Assembly (NCBI GenBank): GCA_035366835.1
Contig: DAOSIS010000002.1
Span: 62,001-126,000 of the forward strand
Direction: 5' to 3'
DNA: 64,000 bases
DNA from: UBA6109 sp035366835
GTDB taxonomy: Bacteria; Desulfobacterota; Syntrophia; Syntrophales; UBA6109
Below the pieces are notes generated by a model. The model worked only from the letters and a program-made list of their open reading frames with translations, did no database searches and was not told where the DNA came from. Below, piece by piece: positions 15,459 to 24,559 of the stretch (position 1 is the first letter of the stretch; every line of letters starts with the position of its first letter). A program made the position numbers and the translations under genes.

Positions 15459-17249
15459 TCAGGATTTCCGGAGTCTCGCCTCCAGGGCTTCCAGTTCGCC
15501 CCACAATTCCTTCGGCATCCGGTCGCCGAATTTTGCGTAGTGCTGCCGGATGCCGTCCAGCTCGGCCAGCCAGGCGTCCCGGTCCACTTCCACGAGCCGC
15601 CGCATGTCAGATTCGGAAACCTCCAGACCGCTCCGGTCGATGGCGTCCGGCGTCGGAAGATGTCCGATGGCCGTTTCCACGGACCGGCCGGCTCCCTCGG
15701 TGCGTTCGAAGATCCATTTCAGCACCCGGCTGTTCTCCCCGTATCCGGGCCACAGCCACTTGCCTTCCGCGGTCTTGCGGAACCAGTTGACGTAGAAGAT
15801 CTTGGGCAGCTTCACCGGGTCCGCCGACCGTCCGATCGACAGCCAGTGGGCGAAATAATCCGCCATGTGGTAGCCGCAGAAGGGAAGCATGGCAAAGGGA
15901 TCGCGCCGGACCTGGCCGACCTTTCCCTGCGCCGCGGCGGTCGTTTCGGAACTGACGATGGAGCCGAGAAACGTGCCGTGCTGCCAGTTGAAGGCCTGGT
16001 GCACCAGGGGAACGACGCCCGGGCGGCGCCCTCCGAAAAGGATCGCCGAAATGGGCACGCCGCGGGGATCTTCCCAGGAGGCGTCGATGGCCGGACACTG
16101 GCCCGCGGGGGCGGTAAAGCGGGCGTTTGCATGCGCCGCGGGACGGCCGCAGCCGGGAGACCATTCCTGGCCGCGCCAGTCGATCAGGCGGGGCGGCTCC
16201 TCCTTCGTCATCATTTCCCACCAGACGTCCCCGTCGGGAGTCAGGGCGACGTTTGTGAAGATCGCATTTTTCTGAAGGGTGAGCATCGCATTGGGATTGG
16301 ATTCCATGGAGGTGCCGGGGGCGACGCCGAAGAAACCGGCCTCGGGGTTGATGGCATAGAGCCTTCCGTCGGCGCCGAACTTCATCCAGGCGATGTCGTC
16401 GCCCACGCATTCGACTTTCCAGCCCGGAATCGTCGGAATCAGCATCGCGAGGTTGGTCTTTCCGCAGGCGCTCGGAAAGGCCGCCGCGAAGTACTTCTTG
16501 ACGCCGGAGGGAGAGGTGATGCCCAGAATGAGCATGTGTTCGGCCATCCATCCCCCGTCCCGCGCCATGACGGAGGCGATCCGGAGGGCAAAGCACTTCT
16601 TTCCCAGCAGGGCGTTTCCGCCGTAGCCGCTTCCGTAGGACCAGATCGCCCTTTCTTCGGGGAAATGAACGATGTACTTGTTCTCGGCATTGCAGGGCCA
16701 GGGCGCATCCTGCTGGCCGGGAGGGAGGGGCATGCCCACGGAATGGAGGCAGGGTACGAAATCTCCGTCGGGTCCGAGGACGTCCAGCACCGCCTTTCCC
16801 ATCCGCGTCATGATGCGCATGTTGCAGACGACATAGGGCGAATCGGTGATCTCCACGCCGATATGGGCGATGCGGGAGCCCAGGGGGCCCATGCTGAAGG
16901 GAATCACGTACATCGTCCGCCCCCGCATGGCGCCGTCGAAGAGCGCCGTCAACCGCCTCTTCATCTCCAGCGGATCGCACCAGTTGTTCGTGGGGCCCGC
17001 GTCTTCCTGCCTGCGGGAACAGATGAAGGTCCTGTCTTCGACACGGGCGACGTCGGCCGGATTGGACCGGCAGAGATAGGAGTTCGGCTTCCGCTCCGGA
17101 CTGAGCTTGACGAAGGTGCCGGATTCGACCATGCGTTCGCACAGGCACCGGTATTCCTCCTCCGTTCCGTCGCACCAGACGACGGCATCCGGTTTGCAGA
17201 GGTCGGCGGTCTCGTTCACCCATCTGTTGAGCTTCGTATTGTTTGTCAT
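15459..17249 (-). CDS. pckG: phosphoenolpyruvate carboxykinase (GTP)
   Basis: A 596-aa protein of GTP-dependent PEPCK length. It interconverts oxaloacetate + GTP and PEP + CO2 + GDP in gluconeogenesis or anaplerosis. The GTP-type P-loop is 'FPSACGKTNLAM' (about residues 270-281). 'YVIPFSMGPLGS' near residue 117, 'NCFRVN'-region equivalents and the 'WKVECVGDDIAWM' metal-binding stretch near 295 all belong to the GTP class and not the ATP class (PckA). ATG 17249 is the natural start. The gene is transcribed divergently from gph across a 135-bp region with a promoter on each strand. Confidence 0.95.
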   Translation of the reverse strand: MTNNTKLNRWVNETADLCKPDAVVWCDGTEEEYRCLCERMVESGTFVKLSPERKPNSYLCRSNPADVARVEDRTFICSRRQEDAGPTNNWCDPLEMKRRLTALFDGAMRGRTMYVIPFSMGPLGSRIAHIGVEITDSPYVVCNMRIMTRMGKAVLDVLGPDGDFVPCLHSVGMPLPPGQQDAPWPCNAENKYIVHFPEERAIWSYGSGYGGNALLGKKCFALRIASVMARDGGWMAEHMLILGITSPSGVKKYFAAAFPSACGKTNLAMLIPTIPGWKVECVGDDIAWMKFGADGRLYAINPEAGFFGVAPGTSMESNPNAMLTLQKNAIFTNVALTPDGDVWWEMMTKEEPPRLIDWRGQEWSPGCGRPAAHANARFTAPAGQCPAIDASWEDPRGVPISAILFGGRRPGVVPLVHQAFNWQHGTFLGSIVSSETTAAAQGKVGQVRRDPFAMLPFCGYHMADYFAHWLSIGRSADPVKLPKIFYVNWFRKTAEGKWLWPGYGENSRVLKWIFERTEGAGRSVETAIGHLPTPDAIDRSGLEVSESDMRRLVEVDRDAWLAELDGIRQHYAKFGDRMPKELWGELEALEARLRKS

Positions 17250-17290
17250 GCTGCATCCTCACTGGAAAGAAGATTCTGCGAAAGGCTGTT

Positions 17291-17319
17291 ACGGTACTCG
17301 CAGGTACAACCACTGTCAA
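17291..17319 (-). promoter_or_regulatory. putative pckG promoter
   Basis: On the minus strand: TTGACA (17319-17314), 17-bp spacer, TACCGT (17296-17291), about 40 bases upstream of the pckG ATG. The -35 is perfect; the -10 matches at three of six positions. Confidence 0.45.
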
Positions 17320-17333
17320 GATCAAAAGAGGGA

Positions 17334-17362
17334 TTGAAATTCACGGATCGCTCCGTTATAGG
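17334..17362 (+). promoter_or_regulatory. putative promoter for gph-tilS
   Basis: TTGAAA (17334-17339), 17-bp spacer, TATAGG (17357-17362). It lies 23 bases before the gph ATG at 17385, and its -35 is back to back with the divergent pckG promoter. Confidence 0.5.
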
Positions 17363-17384
17363 TTCCCGGAAGAGGTGCAAGAAC

Positions 17385-18029
17385 ATGAAGAATGTGGACT
17401 TGATGATTTTCGATCTCGACGGCACGCTGGTCAACTCGGGCAGGGACATCGCCCGTTCGGCCGTGCATACCCTCAAAACGCTCGGTCTGCCCATACTGCA
17501 GGAGGAGAAGATTCTGACCTTTGTCGGCAACGGCCTGGGAAGGCTCGTGGAAAGAGCGCTTGGCCCCGCCCATCAACACCTGATGGATCGGGCCATGGAG
17601 ATCTTCGAAGGACATTACGAGCAGCACATGCTGGATACGACCGGTCTGTACCCGGGCGTTGCGCAGATGCTCGCCCACTACGACACAAAGAGGAAGATCG
17701 TGGTGACGAACAAGAGGATCGCATACGCAAAGCGGATTCTCGAGGGCCTGGGCATTGCCGACCGGTTCGAACGGATCTTGGGTGAAAACAGCACCCCTTA
17801 CATGAAGCCGGACGCGCGTCTCATGGACACCGTTGTCGAGACGGCCCCGGAAAGGCGCGAGCGGACGGTCGTGATCGGCGACGGGATCGCGGACATCCGC
17901 TTTGCGAAGAACGCCGGGGTCCTCAGCTGCGCCTATCTGAACGGTCTCACGCCGCGGGAGTTGCTTCTTGGCGAAGGTCCCGACATCGTCTACGAACACC
18001 CTCAGGATCTCCGGGAACTGCTTGCATGA
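17385..18029 (+). CDS. gph: HAD-superfamily phosphatase, phosphoglycolate phosphatase-like
   Basis: A 214-aa haloacid dehalogenase hydrolase. The nucleophile motif I is 'FDLDGTLVNS' with D10 and D12. Motif II is the 'VVTNK' threonine near residue 107, motif III is the lysine in 'YMKPD', and motif IV is 'VIGDGIADI'. The helical cap with 'FVGNGLGRLVERAL' is typical of phosphoglycolate phosphatases, which remove 2-phosphoglycolate formed during DNA repair. The start is ATG 17385 after AGAGGT; the open frame extends far upstream but only as antisense to pckG. It overlaps tilS by ATGA. The exact substrate cannot be fixed from sequence. Confidence 0.8.
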   Translation: MKNVDLMIFDLDGTLVNSGRDIARSAVHTLKTLGLPILQEEKILTFVGNGLGRLVERALGPAHQHLMDRAMEIFEGHYEQHMLDTTGLYPGVAQMLAHYDTKRKIVVTNKRIAYAKRILEGLGIADRFERILGENSTPYMKPDARLMDTVVETAPERRERTVVIGDGIADIRFAKNAGVLSCAYLNGLTPRELLLGEGPDIVYEHPQDLRELLA

Positions 18030-19480
18030 GAAAGGAAGGGGGCGGAAAGGCGATCACGGCGATCGCGTCTCACCCCGTGCTTTCGCGGGTGAGGGGGATC
18101 ATCCTGCGCCATCGGATGCTGGCGGGCGGTGAAACGGTCGTCGTCGCCGCATCCGGGGGGCCGGATTCCATGGCCCTCCTGAAGGTTCTCGGCGGCCTGT
18201 CGGAAGAGATGGCCCTGCGGCTCGTGGTCGCCCATTTCAATCACGGGCTTCGGCGCGAAGAGGGGAATCGAGACGAAGAATTCGTCCGAAAGTGCGCGGA
18301 GAACATGAATCTGGCCTTCGAATGCGGCCGGGCCGATATCCCGCGGCTGCTCCCGTCCTCCGGGAGATCGACGGAAGATCTGTGCCGCCGCATGCGGTAT
18401 GATTTCCTGGCCGGGGTGGCCGGCAGATACGGCGCCCGGAGGATCGCGCTCGGGCACCACCTTCATGATCAGGCCGAGACGGTCGTGATGAATCTCCTCC
18501 GGGGAAGCGGCCCCAGGGGCCTGAGGGGCATGCAGCCGGTGCGGGACGGGCTGATGATCCGGCCGCTGCTGGAGCTGGGCCGGGACGAGATCCTCCGCTT
18601 TCTCGAAGACTGCGGCATCGAGTACGTCCGCGATTCGTCGAACCGCTCCGACCGATTTGTGCGGAATCGTCTGAGGGCGTCGCTGGTGCCGGAGATGCGG
18701 CGCTTCAATCCCAGGCTGGACGCAACCCTGGTGAGGACGGCGGAGATCCTCCGGAGCGAGGATGAGTATCTCCAGGCGATCGTCGAGGACAGGCTCCGGG
18801 AGTGGGGGGTCCCGCGGGAGACGGAGGTCATCGGTGTGCCCGTCGATGTCCTGCAGTCGCTCCATCCGGCGCTGGGCAACCGGGTCCTGAAGGAGCTGCT
18901 GGAAAGAATGACGCCGGAAGGGACGGGCATCGGCTATGCCCATGTCCTGGCGGTGGCGGAAATGATCTCGCGGAGTGAGCCGGCCGGCGAAGTGGCCCTT
19001 CCCAACGGGGTGGTCGCCCGCCGGGATCCGGCGAAGGGACTTCTCGTCCTGGAAAAAAGCGGGCAGGGACGCGGCGGCGGAACGAGTGCCTCTCCCTTCG
19101 AGCTTTCCGTCGAGCCCCCGGCGACCGTGGCGGTCGATGTCATCGGTGCCGAGCTTCGCTTTTCCTGGGCGGACAGAGGGGGGATGGATTTCTCCGTCGA
19201 GGGCCGCGTCTATATGGATAACGAGCGAATCACCTATCCCCTGGTCGTGCGCAGCCGCAGGGCGGGGGACCGGTTCCAGCCCTTCGGCATGTCGGGACAC
19301 AAGAAGTTGAAGGATTTCCTGATCGACATCAAGCTTCCCCGGCGGCGGCGGGACGAGATGCCGCTCGTTGCGGACCGGGAATCGGTCCTTTGGGTACCGC
19401 CGTGGCGCCTCAGCGAAAGAGTGAGGATCACCGGGGCGACCCGGCGGATTCTCATGGTGGAAATGAAGGCGCAGAAATGA
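18026..19480 (+). CDS. tilS: tRNA(Ile)-lysidine synthetase TilS
   Basis: A 484-aa ATP-dependent enzyme that converts C34 of tRNA-Ile(CAU) to lysidine so that it reads AUA. The PP-loop 'SGGPDSM' is at residues 43-49, followed by 'VAHFNHGLRREE' near 72 and 'ALGHHLHDQAETVVMNLLRG' near 148, all diagnostic. The C-terminal TilS domain (about 385-480) has 'VRSRRAGDRFQPFGM...KKLKDFLID'. The length suggests the full two-domain bacterial form. It starts on the gph stop (ATGA) and is followed after 136 bp by ftsH, a common tilS-ftsH arrangement. Confidence 0.94.
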   Translation: MRKEGGGKAITAIASHPVLSRVRGIILRHRMLAGGETVVVAASGGPDSMALLKVLGGLSEEMALRLVVAHFNHGLRREEGNRDEEFVRKCAENMNLAFECGRADIPRLLPSSGRSTEDLCRRMRYDFLAGVAGRYGARRIALGHHLHDQAETVVMNLLRGSGPRGLRGMQPVRDGLMIRPLLELGRDEILRFLEDCGIEYVRDSSNRSDRFVRNRLRASLVPEMRRFNPRLDATLVRTAEILRSEDEYLQAIVEDRLREWGVPRETEVIGVPVDVLQSLHPALGNRVLKELLERMTPEGTGIGYAHVLAVAEMISRSEPAGEVALPNGVVARRDPAKGLLVLEKSGQGRGGGTSASPFELSVEPPATVAVDVIGAELRFSWADRGGMDFSVEGRVYMDNERITYPLVVRSRRAGDRFQPFGMSGHKKLKDFLIDIKLPRRRRDEMPLVADRESVLWVPPWRLSERVRITGATRRILMVEMKAQK

Positions 19481-19616
19481 TTTGAAAAACGCAACACCTT
19501 ATTGTATTGACCCCGCTTAAGCTTTTTTCAGAGTGATGCCGCTGACGGTTCCGGGCGGAGAGCGATAAGGCAGCGTCCGGAAGCGACCGGCCCTGAGGCC
19601 GCAAGGAGAAGAACGA

Positions 19617-21452
19617 TTGAATCCTCTACAGAAGAACATCGCGCTCTGGCTGGTGATCAGCCTTGTTTTCGTGATGCTATATCACCTGTTCAACCAGCCG
19701 AAGGGCGCCCAGGACAGCATCATCTACAGCGAATTCATTTCCCAGGTGGAAAAGGGCCAGGTTTCGGAGGTCACGATCCAGGGCGAGAGCATCCAGGGCA
19801 AGTTCACCGATGGACGGAGCTTCAAGACCTACTCCCCGAAGGACGCCGGGGTTGTGGCGCTCCTCAAGGACAAGGGGGTCCGGATCTCCGCAAAACCGTT
19901 GGACGATTCTCCCTGGTACATGACGCTTCTCGTGTCGTGGTTCCCCATGCTCTTCCTCATCGGCGTGTGGATTTTCTTCATGCGTCAGATGCAATCCGGC
20001 GGCGGAAAGGCGATGTCCTTCGGCAAGAGCCGCGCCCGCCTCATGACCGACAAGACGAAGAAGGTCACTTTTGAGGACGTTGCCGGCATCGACGAGGCGA
20101 AGGCGGAACTGGAAGAGGTGATCGATTTCCTGCGTGATCCGAAGAAGTTCACGCGGCTGGGGGGGCGCATCCCGAAGGGGCTGCTGCTCGTCGGTCAGCC
20201 CGGAACGGGAAAGACGCTTCTGGCAAGGGCCATCGCCGGCGAGGCGGGTGTCCCCTTCCTGAGCATCAGCGGATCCGATTTCGTCGAAATGTTCGTCGGG
20301 GTTGGGGCGTCGAGAGTGAGGGACCTGTTTACCCAGGGAAAGAAGCATGCGCCCTGCATCATTTTCATTGACGAGATCGACGCTGTGGGCCGCCACAGGG
20401 GTGCAGGCCTCGGCGGCGGACACGATGAGCGGGAACAGACGCTCAACCAGCTCCTTGTCGAGATGGACGGATTCGAATCGAATGAGGGCGTGATCCTCGT
20501 CTCGGCGACGAACCGTCCCGACGTCCTGGACCCGGCCCTCCTGAGACCGGGGCGCTTCGACCGCCAGGTGGTCGTGCCGCTCCCGGACGTCAAGGGCAGG
20601 GAGATGATCCTGAAGGTCCATACCCGGAACGCTCCTCTCGCGCCGGACGTCGACTTCGGCGTCATCGCCCGGGGTACGCCGGGCTTTTCGGGCGCCGATA
20701 TCGAAAACCTCGTCAACGAGGCGGCCCTCTACGCGGCTCGCCGGAACAAGGACGTCGTGGATCTGGCGGATTTCGAATTCGCGAAGGACAAGGTGATGAT
20801 GGGGTCCGAGCGCAGGAGCATGGTCATCAGCGACGAGGAAAAGCGCAATACGGCCTATCATGAATCTGGCCATGCGCTCGTCGCGAAGCTCCTGCCGGGC
20901 AGCGATCCGATTCACAAGGTGACGATCATTCCCCGCGGACGCGCCCTCGGGGTCACGCAGCAGTTGCCGATTGATGAGAAGCACACCTATCCCAAGAAGT
21001 ATCTTCTGATCAACATTTCGATCCTCCTGGGAGGGAGGGCGGCGGAAGAACTCGTCCTTCACGATTTCACGACCGGGGCCGGCAACGACATCGAACGTGC
21101 CACGAATGTGGCGCGGAAGATGGTATGCGAGTGGGGCATGAGCGACGTGATGGGGCCGCTGAGTTATGGGAAGAAGGAAGAGCAGGTATTTTTGGGACGC
21201 GACTTCATGACGCACAAGGACTACAGCGAACAGACCGCACAGAAAATCGACGAGGAGATCTCGCGGATCGTTTCGGAAGCCTACCGCGAGGCGAAGAGGC
21301 TCCTTACGGAGCATCTGGAAACGCTTCACAAGATCGCCGCAGCCCTCCTGGAGAAAGAGGTCTTGAACACGACCGAACTCGACGACATCATCCACGGGGG
21401 CCAGCAGCAGGTGCTGGCCTTCGGCCCGGCCGGCGCCCCGGAGGCGTCCTGA
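19617..21452 (+). CDS. ftsH: ATP-dependent zinc metalloprotease FtsH
   Basis: A 611-aa membrane-bound AAA+ protease. Two transmembrane helices (about 7-25 and 102-121) flank a short periplasmic domain. The AAA module follows with Walker A GQPGTGKT (193-200), 'IIFIDEIDAVGR' Walker B and the second region of homology 'ATNRPDVLDPALLRPGRFDR'. The zinc site HESGH is at 415-419. It starts at TTG 19617, nine bases after an AGGAG. The C-terminus is of ordinary length. It degrades membrane proteins and regulatory substrates. It precedes folP by 13 bp and may be cotranscribed with it. Confidence 0.96.
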   Translation: MNPLQKNIALWLVISLVFVMLYHLFNQPKGAQDSIIYSEFISQVEKGQVSEVTIQGESIQGKFTDGRSFKTYSPKDAGVVALLKDKGVRISAKPLDDSPWYMTLLVSWFPMLFLIGVWIFFMRQMQSGGGKAMSFGKSRARLMTDKTKKVTFEDVAGIDEAKAELEEVIDFLRDPKKFTRLGGRIPKGLLLVGQPGTGKTLLARAIAGEAGVPFLSISGSDFVEMFVGVGASRVRDLFTQGKKHAPCIIFIDEIDAVGRHRGAGLGGGHDEREQTLNQLLVEMDGFESNEGVILVSATNRPDVLDPALLRPGRFDRQVVVPLPDVKGREMILKVHTRNAPLAPDVDFGVIARGTPGFSGADIENLVNEAALYAARRNKDVVDLADFEFAKDKVMMGSERRSMVISDEEKRNTAYHESGHALVAKLLPGSDPIHKVTIIPRGRALGVTQQLPIDEKHTYPKKYLLINISILLGGRAAEELVLHDFTTGAGNDIERATNVARKMVCEWGMSDVMGPLSYGKKEEQVFLGRDFMTHKDYSEQTAQKIDEEISRIVSEAYREAKRLLTEHLETLHKIAAALLEKEVLNTTELDDIIHGGQQQVLAFGPAGAPEAS

Positions 21453-21465
21453 TCATCGGCTATTC

Positions 21466-22671
21466 ATGCAATACCGCCTGAACTGCATTCGCCCCGAATC
21501 CTCGGCAGAAGCCGTCGAGCTCCTCCGGGAGATCGGAACGGACCCCTATGGCATCGAGGCCATGGCGCCGAAGATGCAGTATCTGTGCATCCTTGTGGAG
21601 GCGGTGGAGTGCAAAATCGCCAACATCATCAAACAGGAGATGCTTTCCCTGGGCGCTGATGCGGCCGTGGCGAGGGGGACCGTCGACTGCAGCGTATCGC
21701 GCACCGACGTGATCCTGATGGGAACGCGCAAGCAGGTCGAACGTTTCGCGGAGAAGATTGCGTCCCAGCCGTTCGGACTCGCGGAGGTCGCGGCAACGCT
21801 GAAGCGGCTGATGGCGAACCTGGCCCTGGATTCCTGGATGCTGACGACCTGCCGGCGGACCATGAGGTTGGGGAGCAGGGTCCAGGTCATGGGCATCGTC
21901 AACGCAACCCCCGACTCCTTTTCCGACGGCGGGCGCTTCCGGTGTTGCGAGGAGGCCGTTGAGGCCGGCCTGGCCATGTTCGAATCCGGCGCCGACTGGA
22001 TCGACGTCGGCGGCGAATCGAGCCGGCCGGGTGCCCGGCCGGTGCCGCTGGAAGAGGAATTGAAGCGGGTGATCCCGGTGATCCGCGGCATCACGGCGCG
22101 GAGCGGTCTTCCCGTATCGGTGGACACCTGTAAGGCGGAGGTCGCCAGGCAGGCGCTCGCGGCAGGGGCGGAAATGGTGAACGACATCAGTGCGCTGCGG
22201 TTCGACGCGGGCATGACGGAGGTCGTCCGGCGGAGCGGAGCCGCCGTTGTGCTGATGCATATGCGCGGTACCCCGGCGGACATGCAGTCGGGCGATTTGC
22301 GCTATGCAGCGATGCCCGGCGAGATTGTCCGTTTTCTCGAAGACAGGGTCGCCTCTGCGGTCTCCTGCGGCATCGAGAGAGACCGGATCGTCATCGATCC
22401 GGGCATCGGGTTCGGAAAGAGCGGGGAGGACAATCTGAAGATTCTCCGCCGCCTTCGCGAATTCCGGCAGCTCGGACGGCCGCTCATGGCGGGGGTATCC
22501 CGGAAATCCTTCATCGGTCAGATCACCGGCGGGCAGCCGGGGGAACGGATCGAAGGCACGGCGGCCGCCGTCACAGCGGCTGTCCTGCAGGGTTCCCAAA
22601 TCGTGCGCGTCCATGACGTCCGGGAGATGGTCAAGGTCGTTCGGGTGGCGGAAGCCATCGCCAATTGCTGA
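21466..22671 (+). CDS. folP: dihydropteroate synthase with N-terminal extension
   Basis: A 401-aa protein. Residues about 138-400 are a complete dihydropteroate synthase TIM barrel: 'VMGIVNATPDSFSDGG' (pterin and metal loop), 'WIDVGGESSRPGA', 'VSVDTCKAEVARQAL' and 'LMHMRGTPADMQ'. The C-terminal 'GVSRKSFIGQITG' follows. It condenses p-aminobenzoate with 6-hydroxymethyl-dihydropterin diphosphate in folate synthesis. The first 130 or so residues form a separate alpha/beta region ('YGIEAMAPKMQYLCILVEAV') found ahead of DHPS in some deltaproteobacteria and archaea-like forms. Its role is unknown. It lies 13 bp after ftsH; the stop lies just inside or just before the tsaE start region. Confidence 0.92.
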   Translation: MQYRLNCIRPESSAEAVELLREIGTDPYGIEAMAPKMQYLCILVEAVECKIANIIKQEMLSLGADAAVARGTVDCSVSRTDVILMGTRKQVERFAEKIASQPFGLAEVAATLKRLMANLALDSWMLTTCRRTMRLGSRVQVMGIVNATPDSFSDGGRFRCCEEAVEAGLAMFESGADWIDVGGESSRPGARPVPLEEELKRVIPVIRGITARSGLPVSVDTCKAEVARQALAAGAEMVNDISALRFDAGMTEVVRRSGAAVVLMHMRGTPADMQSGDLRYAAMPGEIVRFLEDRVASAVSCGIERDRIVIDPGIGFGKSGEDNLKILRRLREFRQLGRPLMAGVSRKSFIGQITGGQPGERIEGTAAAVTAAVLQGSQIVRVHDVREMVKVVRVAEAIANC

Positions 22672-22718
22672 CGCGGAAGCGGAAGGGAAGAAGCCCGCGC
22701 CGCCGGGGGGACAGGAAG

Positions 22719-23222
22719 GTGGAATGGAGGCGTGACAAAAGGGAGGATAAGCGTAGCGAGAAGATCGTCGTTTGCAGCGCCTCTCCCGATGATACCCGCC
22801 GGCTGGGGATGCTCCTCGGATCGATCCTGCAGAAAGGCGATATCGTCGCCCTCTCGGGCGACCTGGGAAGCGGCAAGACCGCCCTGTCACAGGGGATCGC
22901 GCTGGGGTTGGATGTGCCGGCGGAATATGCCGTGACGTCACCGACTTTTACACTCATGAACGAATACCCCGGCCGCATTCCCCTGTACCATCTGGACCTG
23001 TACCGGCTCTCCGGAGAAGGGGACCTGGCGGATCTGGGGTACGAAGAATACTTCTACGGCGAGGGCGTGACGGTGATCGAATGGTCGGAGAAGATCCTGC
23101 GCGTCCTGCCAGACAGTTCGTGGTTCATCCGTCTTGCCCACAGAGGCGAGGAAGAGAGGGAGATCGAAATCGGCGGGCGGACCGATCGCCTGGAAAGGCT
23201 GACGGCGCTGCTGAAGAGATGA
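22719..23222 (+). CDS. tsaE: tRNA threonylcarbamoyladenosine biosynthesis ATPase TsaE
   Basis: A 167-aa P-loop protein of the t6A-synthesis complex (with TsaB and TsaD). 'LSGDLGSGKTALSQGIA' contains Walker A. 'VTSPTFTLMNEYPG' and 'LYHLDLYRL' are family signatures, and 'VIEWSEKI' is the conserved C-terminal motif. The start is uncertain. GTG 22719, eight bases after a G-run, gives a plausible N-terminus. A TTG at 22665 overlapping the folP stop would add 18 mostly Arg/Lys residues that look like translated intergenic sequence. The following gene, lysC, starts 120 bp later. Confidence 0.88.
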   Translation: MEWRRDKREDKRSEKIVVCSASPDDTRRLGMLLGSILQKGDIVALSGDLGSGKTALSQGIALGLDVPAEYAVTSPTFTLMNEYPGRIPLYHLDLYRLSGEGDLADLGYEEYFYGEGVTVIEWSEKILRVLPDSSWFIRLAHRGEEEREIEIGGRTDRLERLTALLKR

Positions 23223-23341
23223 CGGAAGTGTTCCTTCGCGGCCCTGAAAGCCGGATTGCCGGCGGATGTTGGAGATTTGCGAACGGGAGATGCGGAGAAC
23301 GGCGGGAAAGCGGTGGATCCTATTATCGGGAGGTAAGGCAA

Positions 23342-24559
23342 ATGGCTCTGGTGGTTCAGAAGTATGGCGGGACGTCGGTCGCGAATCTGGAAAAGATCGA
23401 AAACGTCGCCCGAAAAGTGATCAAGGCCAAGGAGGCCGGCAACGATGTCGTCGTCGTCGTTTCGGCCATGGCCGGTGAAACCGATCGACTGATACAGCTT
23501 GCCCAGAAGGCCGCCGATGAGCCGGACCCGAGGGAATACGACTCCCTCATCTCGACGGGGGAGCAGGTCAGCGTCGCACTGCTGGCCATCGTTCTCAACA
23601 GGATGGGACACAAGGCCCGCTCGTTTCTTGGTTTCCAGATGGGCATCAGGACGGACCATGCCTACAAGAAGGCGCGCATCCTGGATATCGACGCGGAGGC
23701 GCTGAAGGCGGAATTGTCCAAGGGCAGCATCATCGTCGCCGCGGGCTTCCAGGGCGTCGACGCGGAGCAGAATATCACGACGCTGGGTCGCGGCGGCTCC
23801 GATACAAGCGCCGTAGCCCTGGCGGCGGCATTGAAGGCGGACGTTTGCGAAATCTACACCGATGTGGACGGTGTCTATACGACGGACCCCCGCATCTGCC
23901 CCAAGGCCAGGAGGCTGGACAGGATTTCCTATGACGAGATGCTGGAGATGGCAAGGGCGGGAGCGAAGGTGCTCCTGCATCGGTCCGTCGAGATCGCGAA
24001 AAAATACGAAGTCCCCGTGATGGTGAAGTCAACCTTTACCGACGAAGGAGGTACCCTGGTGACGAAGGAAGACAAGGATATGGAAAAGGAAGTACTGTCC
24101 GGTGTGACCTACGACCGAGACCAGGCCAAGATCACCGTCGTCCGCGTTCCGGACATGCCCGGTGTGGCCGCGAAACTCTTTACGCCGCTTTCCGAGAACA
24201 ACATCGTCGTCGACATGATCATCCAGAACGCGAGCGTGGAAGGCCGCACGGACCTGACCTTTACGGTGTCCCGGAAGGAGCTCAAGGAGGCGACGCGGAT
24301 CATCGAGGCGGCCGCCAAGGCCGTGGGCGCCGACCGTGTGGAAGTGGATGACGATGTTGCGAAGATTTCCATCATCGGAGTGGGAATGGTCAGTCACTCG
24401 GGAGTTGCCTCCAAGATGTTTTCGACGCTGGCGGCGGAGGGGATCAACATCATGATGATCAGCACGTCCGAGATCAAGATTTCCTGCGTCATCAAGTCCA
24501 AGTATACGGAGCATGCCGTTGCGGCGCTTCACGATGCCTTCGAATTGGACAAACGCTGA
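23342..24559 (+). CDS. lysC: aspartate kinase
   Basis: A 405-aa monofunctional aspartokinase that phosphorylates aspartate at the entry to lysine, threonine and methionine synthesis. The N-terminal 'VQKYGGTSVAN' kinase motif is at about residues 4-14, with 'STGEQVSVALLA' near 68 and 'LGRGGSDTSAVALAAAL' near 150. The C-terminal third has two ACT domains, so feedback control by lysine and/or threonine is expected. ATG 23342 follows GGGAGG by eight bases. A ComEA-like gene begins inside its last codons. The hom gene for the threonine/methionine branch lies at the far end of the window, so the pathway is not in one operon. Confidence 0.95.
   Translation: MALVVQKYGGTSVANLEKIENVARKVIKAKEAGNDVVVVVSAMAGETDRLIQLAQKAADEPDPREYDSLISTGEQVSVALLAIVLNRMGHKARSFLGFQMGIRTDHAYKKARILDIDAEALKAELSKGSIIVAAGFQGVDAEQNITTLGRGGSDTSAVALAAALKADVCEIYTDVDGVYTTDPRICPKARRLDRISYDEMLEMARAGAKVLLHRSVEIAKKYEVPVMVKSTFTDEGGTLVTKEDKDMEKEVLSGVTYDRDQAKITVVRVPDMPGVAAKLFTPLSENNIVVDMIIQNASVEGRTDLTFTVSRKELKEATRIIEAAAKAVGADRVEVDDDVAKISIIGVGMVSHSGVASKMFSTLAAEGINIMMISTSEIKISCVIKSKYTEHAVAALHDAFELDKR

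Noticed and set aside
15318..17384. Upstream extension of the gph frame by about 690 codons
   Set aside because: It reads antisense through pckG. The DLDGT motif only 10 residues after ATG 17385 fixes the start.
23223..23341. A lysine riboswitch ahead of lysC
   Set aside because: The 119-bp leader is shorter than a lysine riboswitch with expression platform. Only one small GCCGG/CCGGC hairpin is visible and the conserved core is absent.
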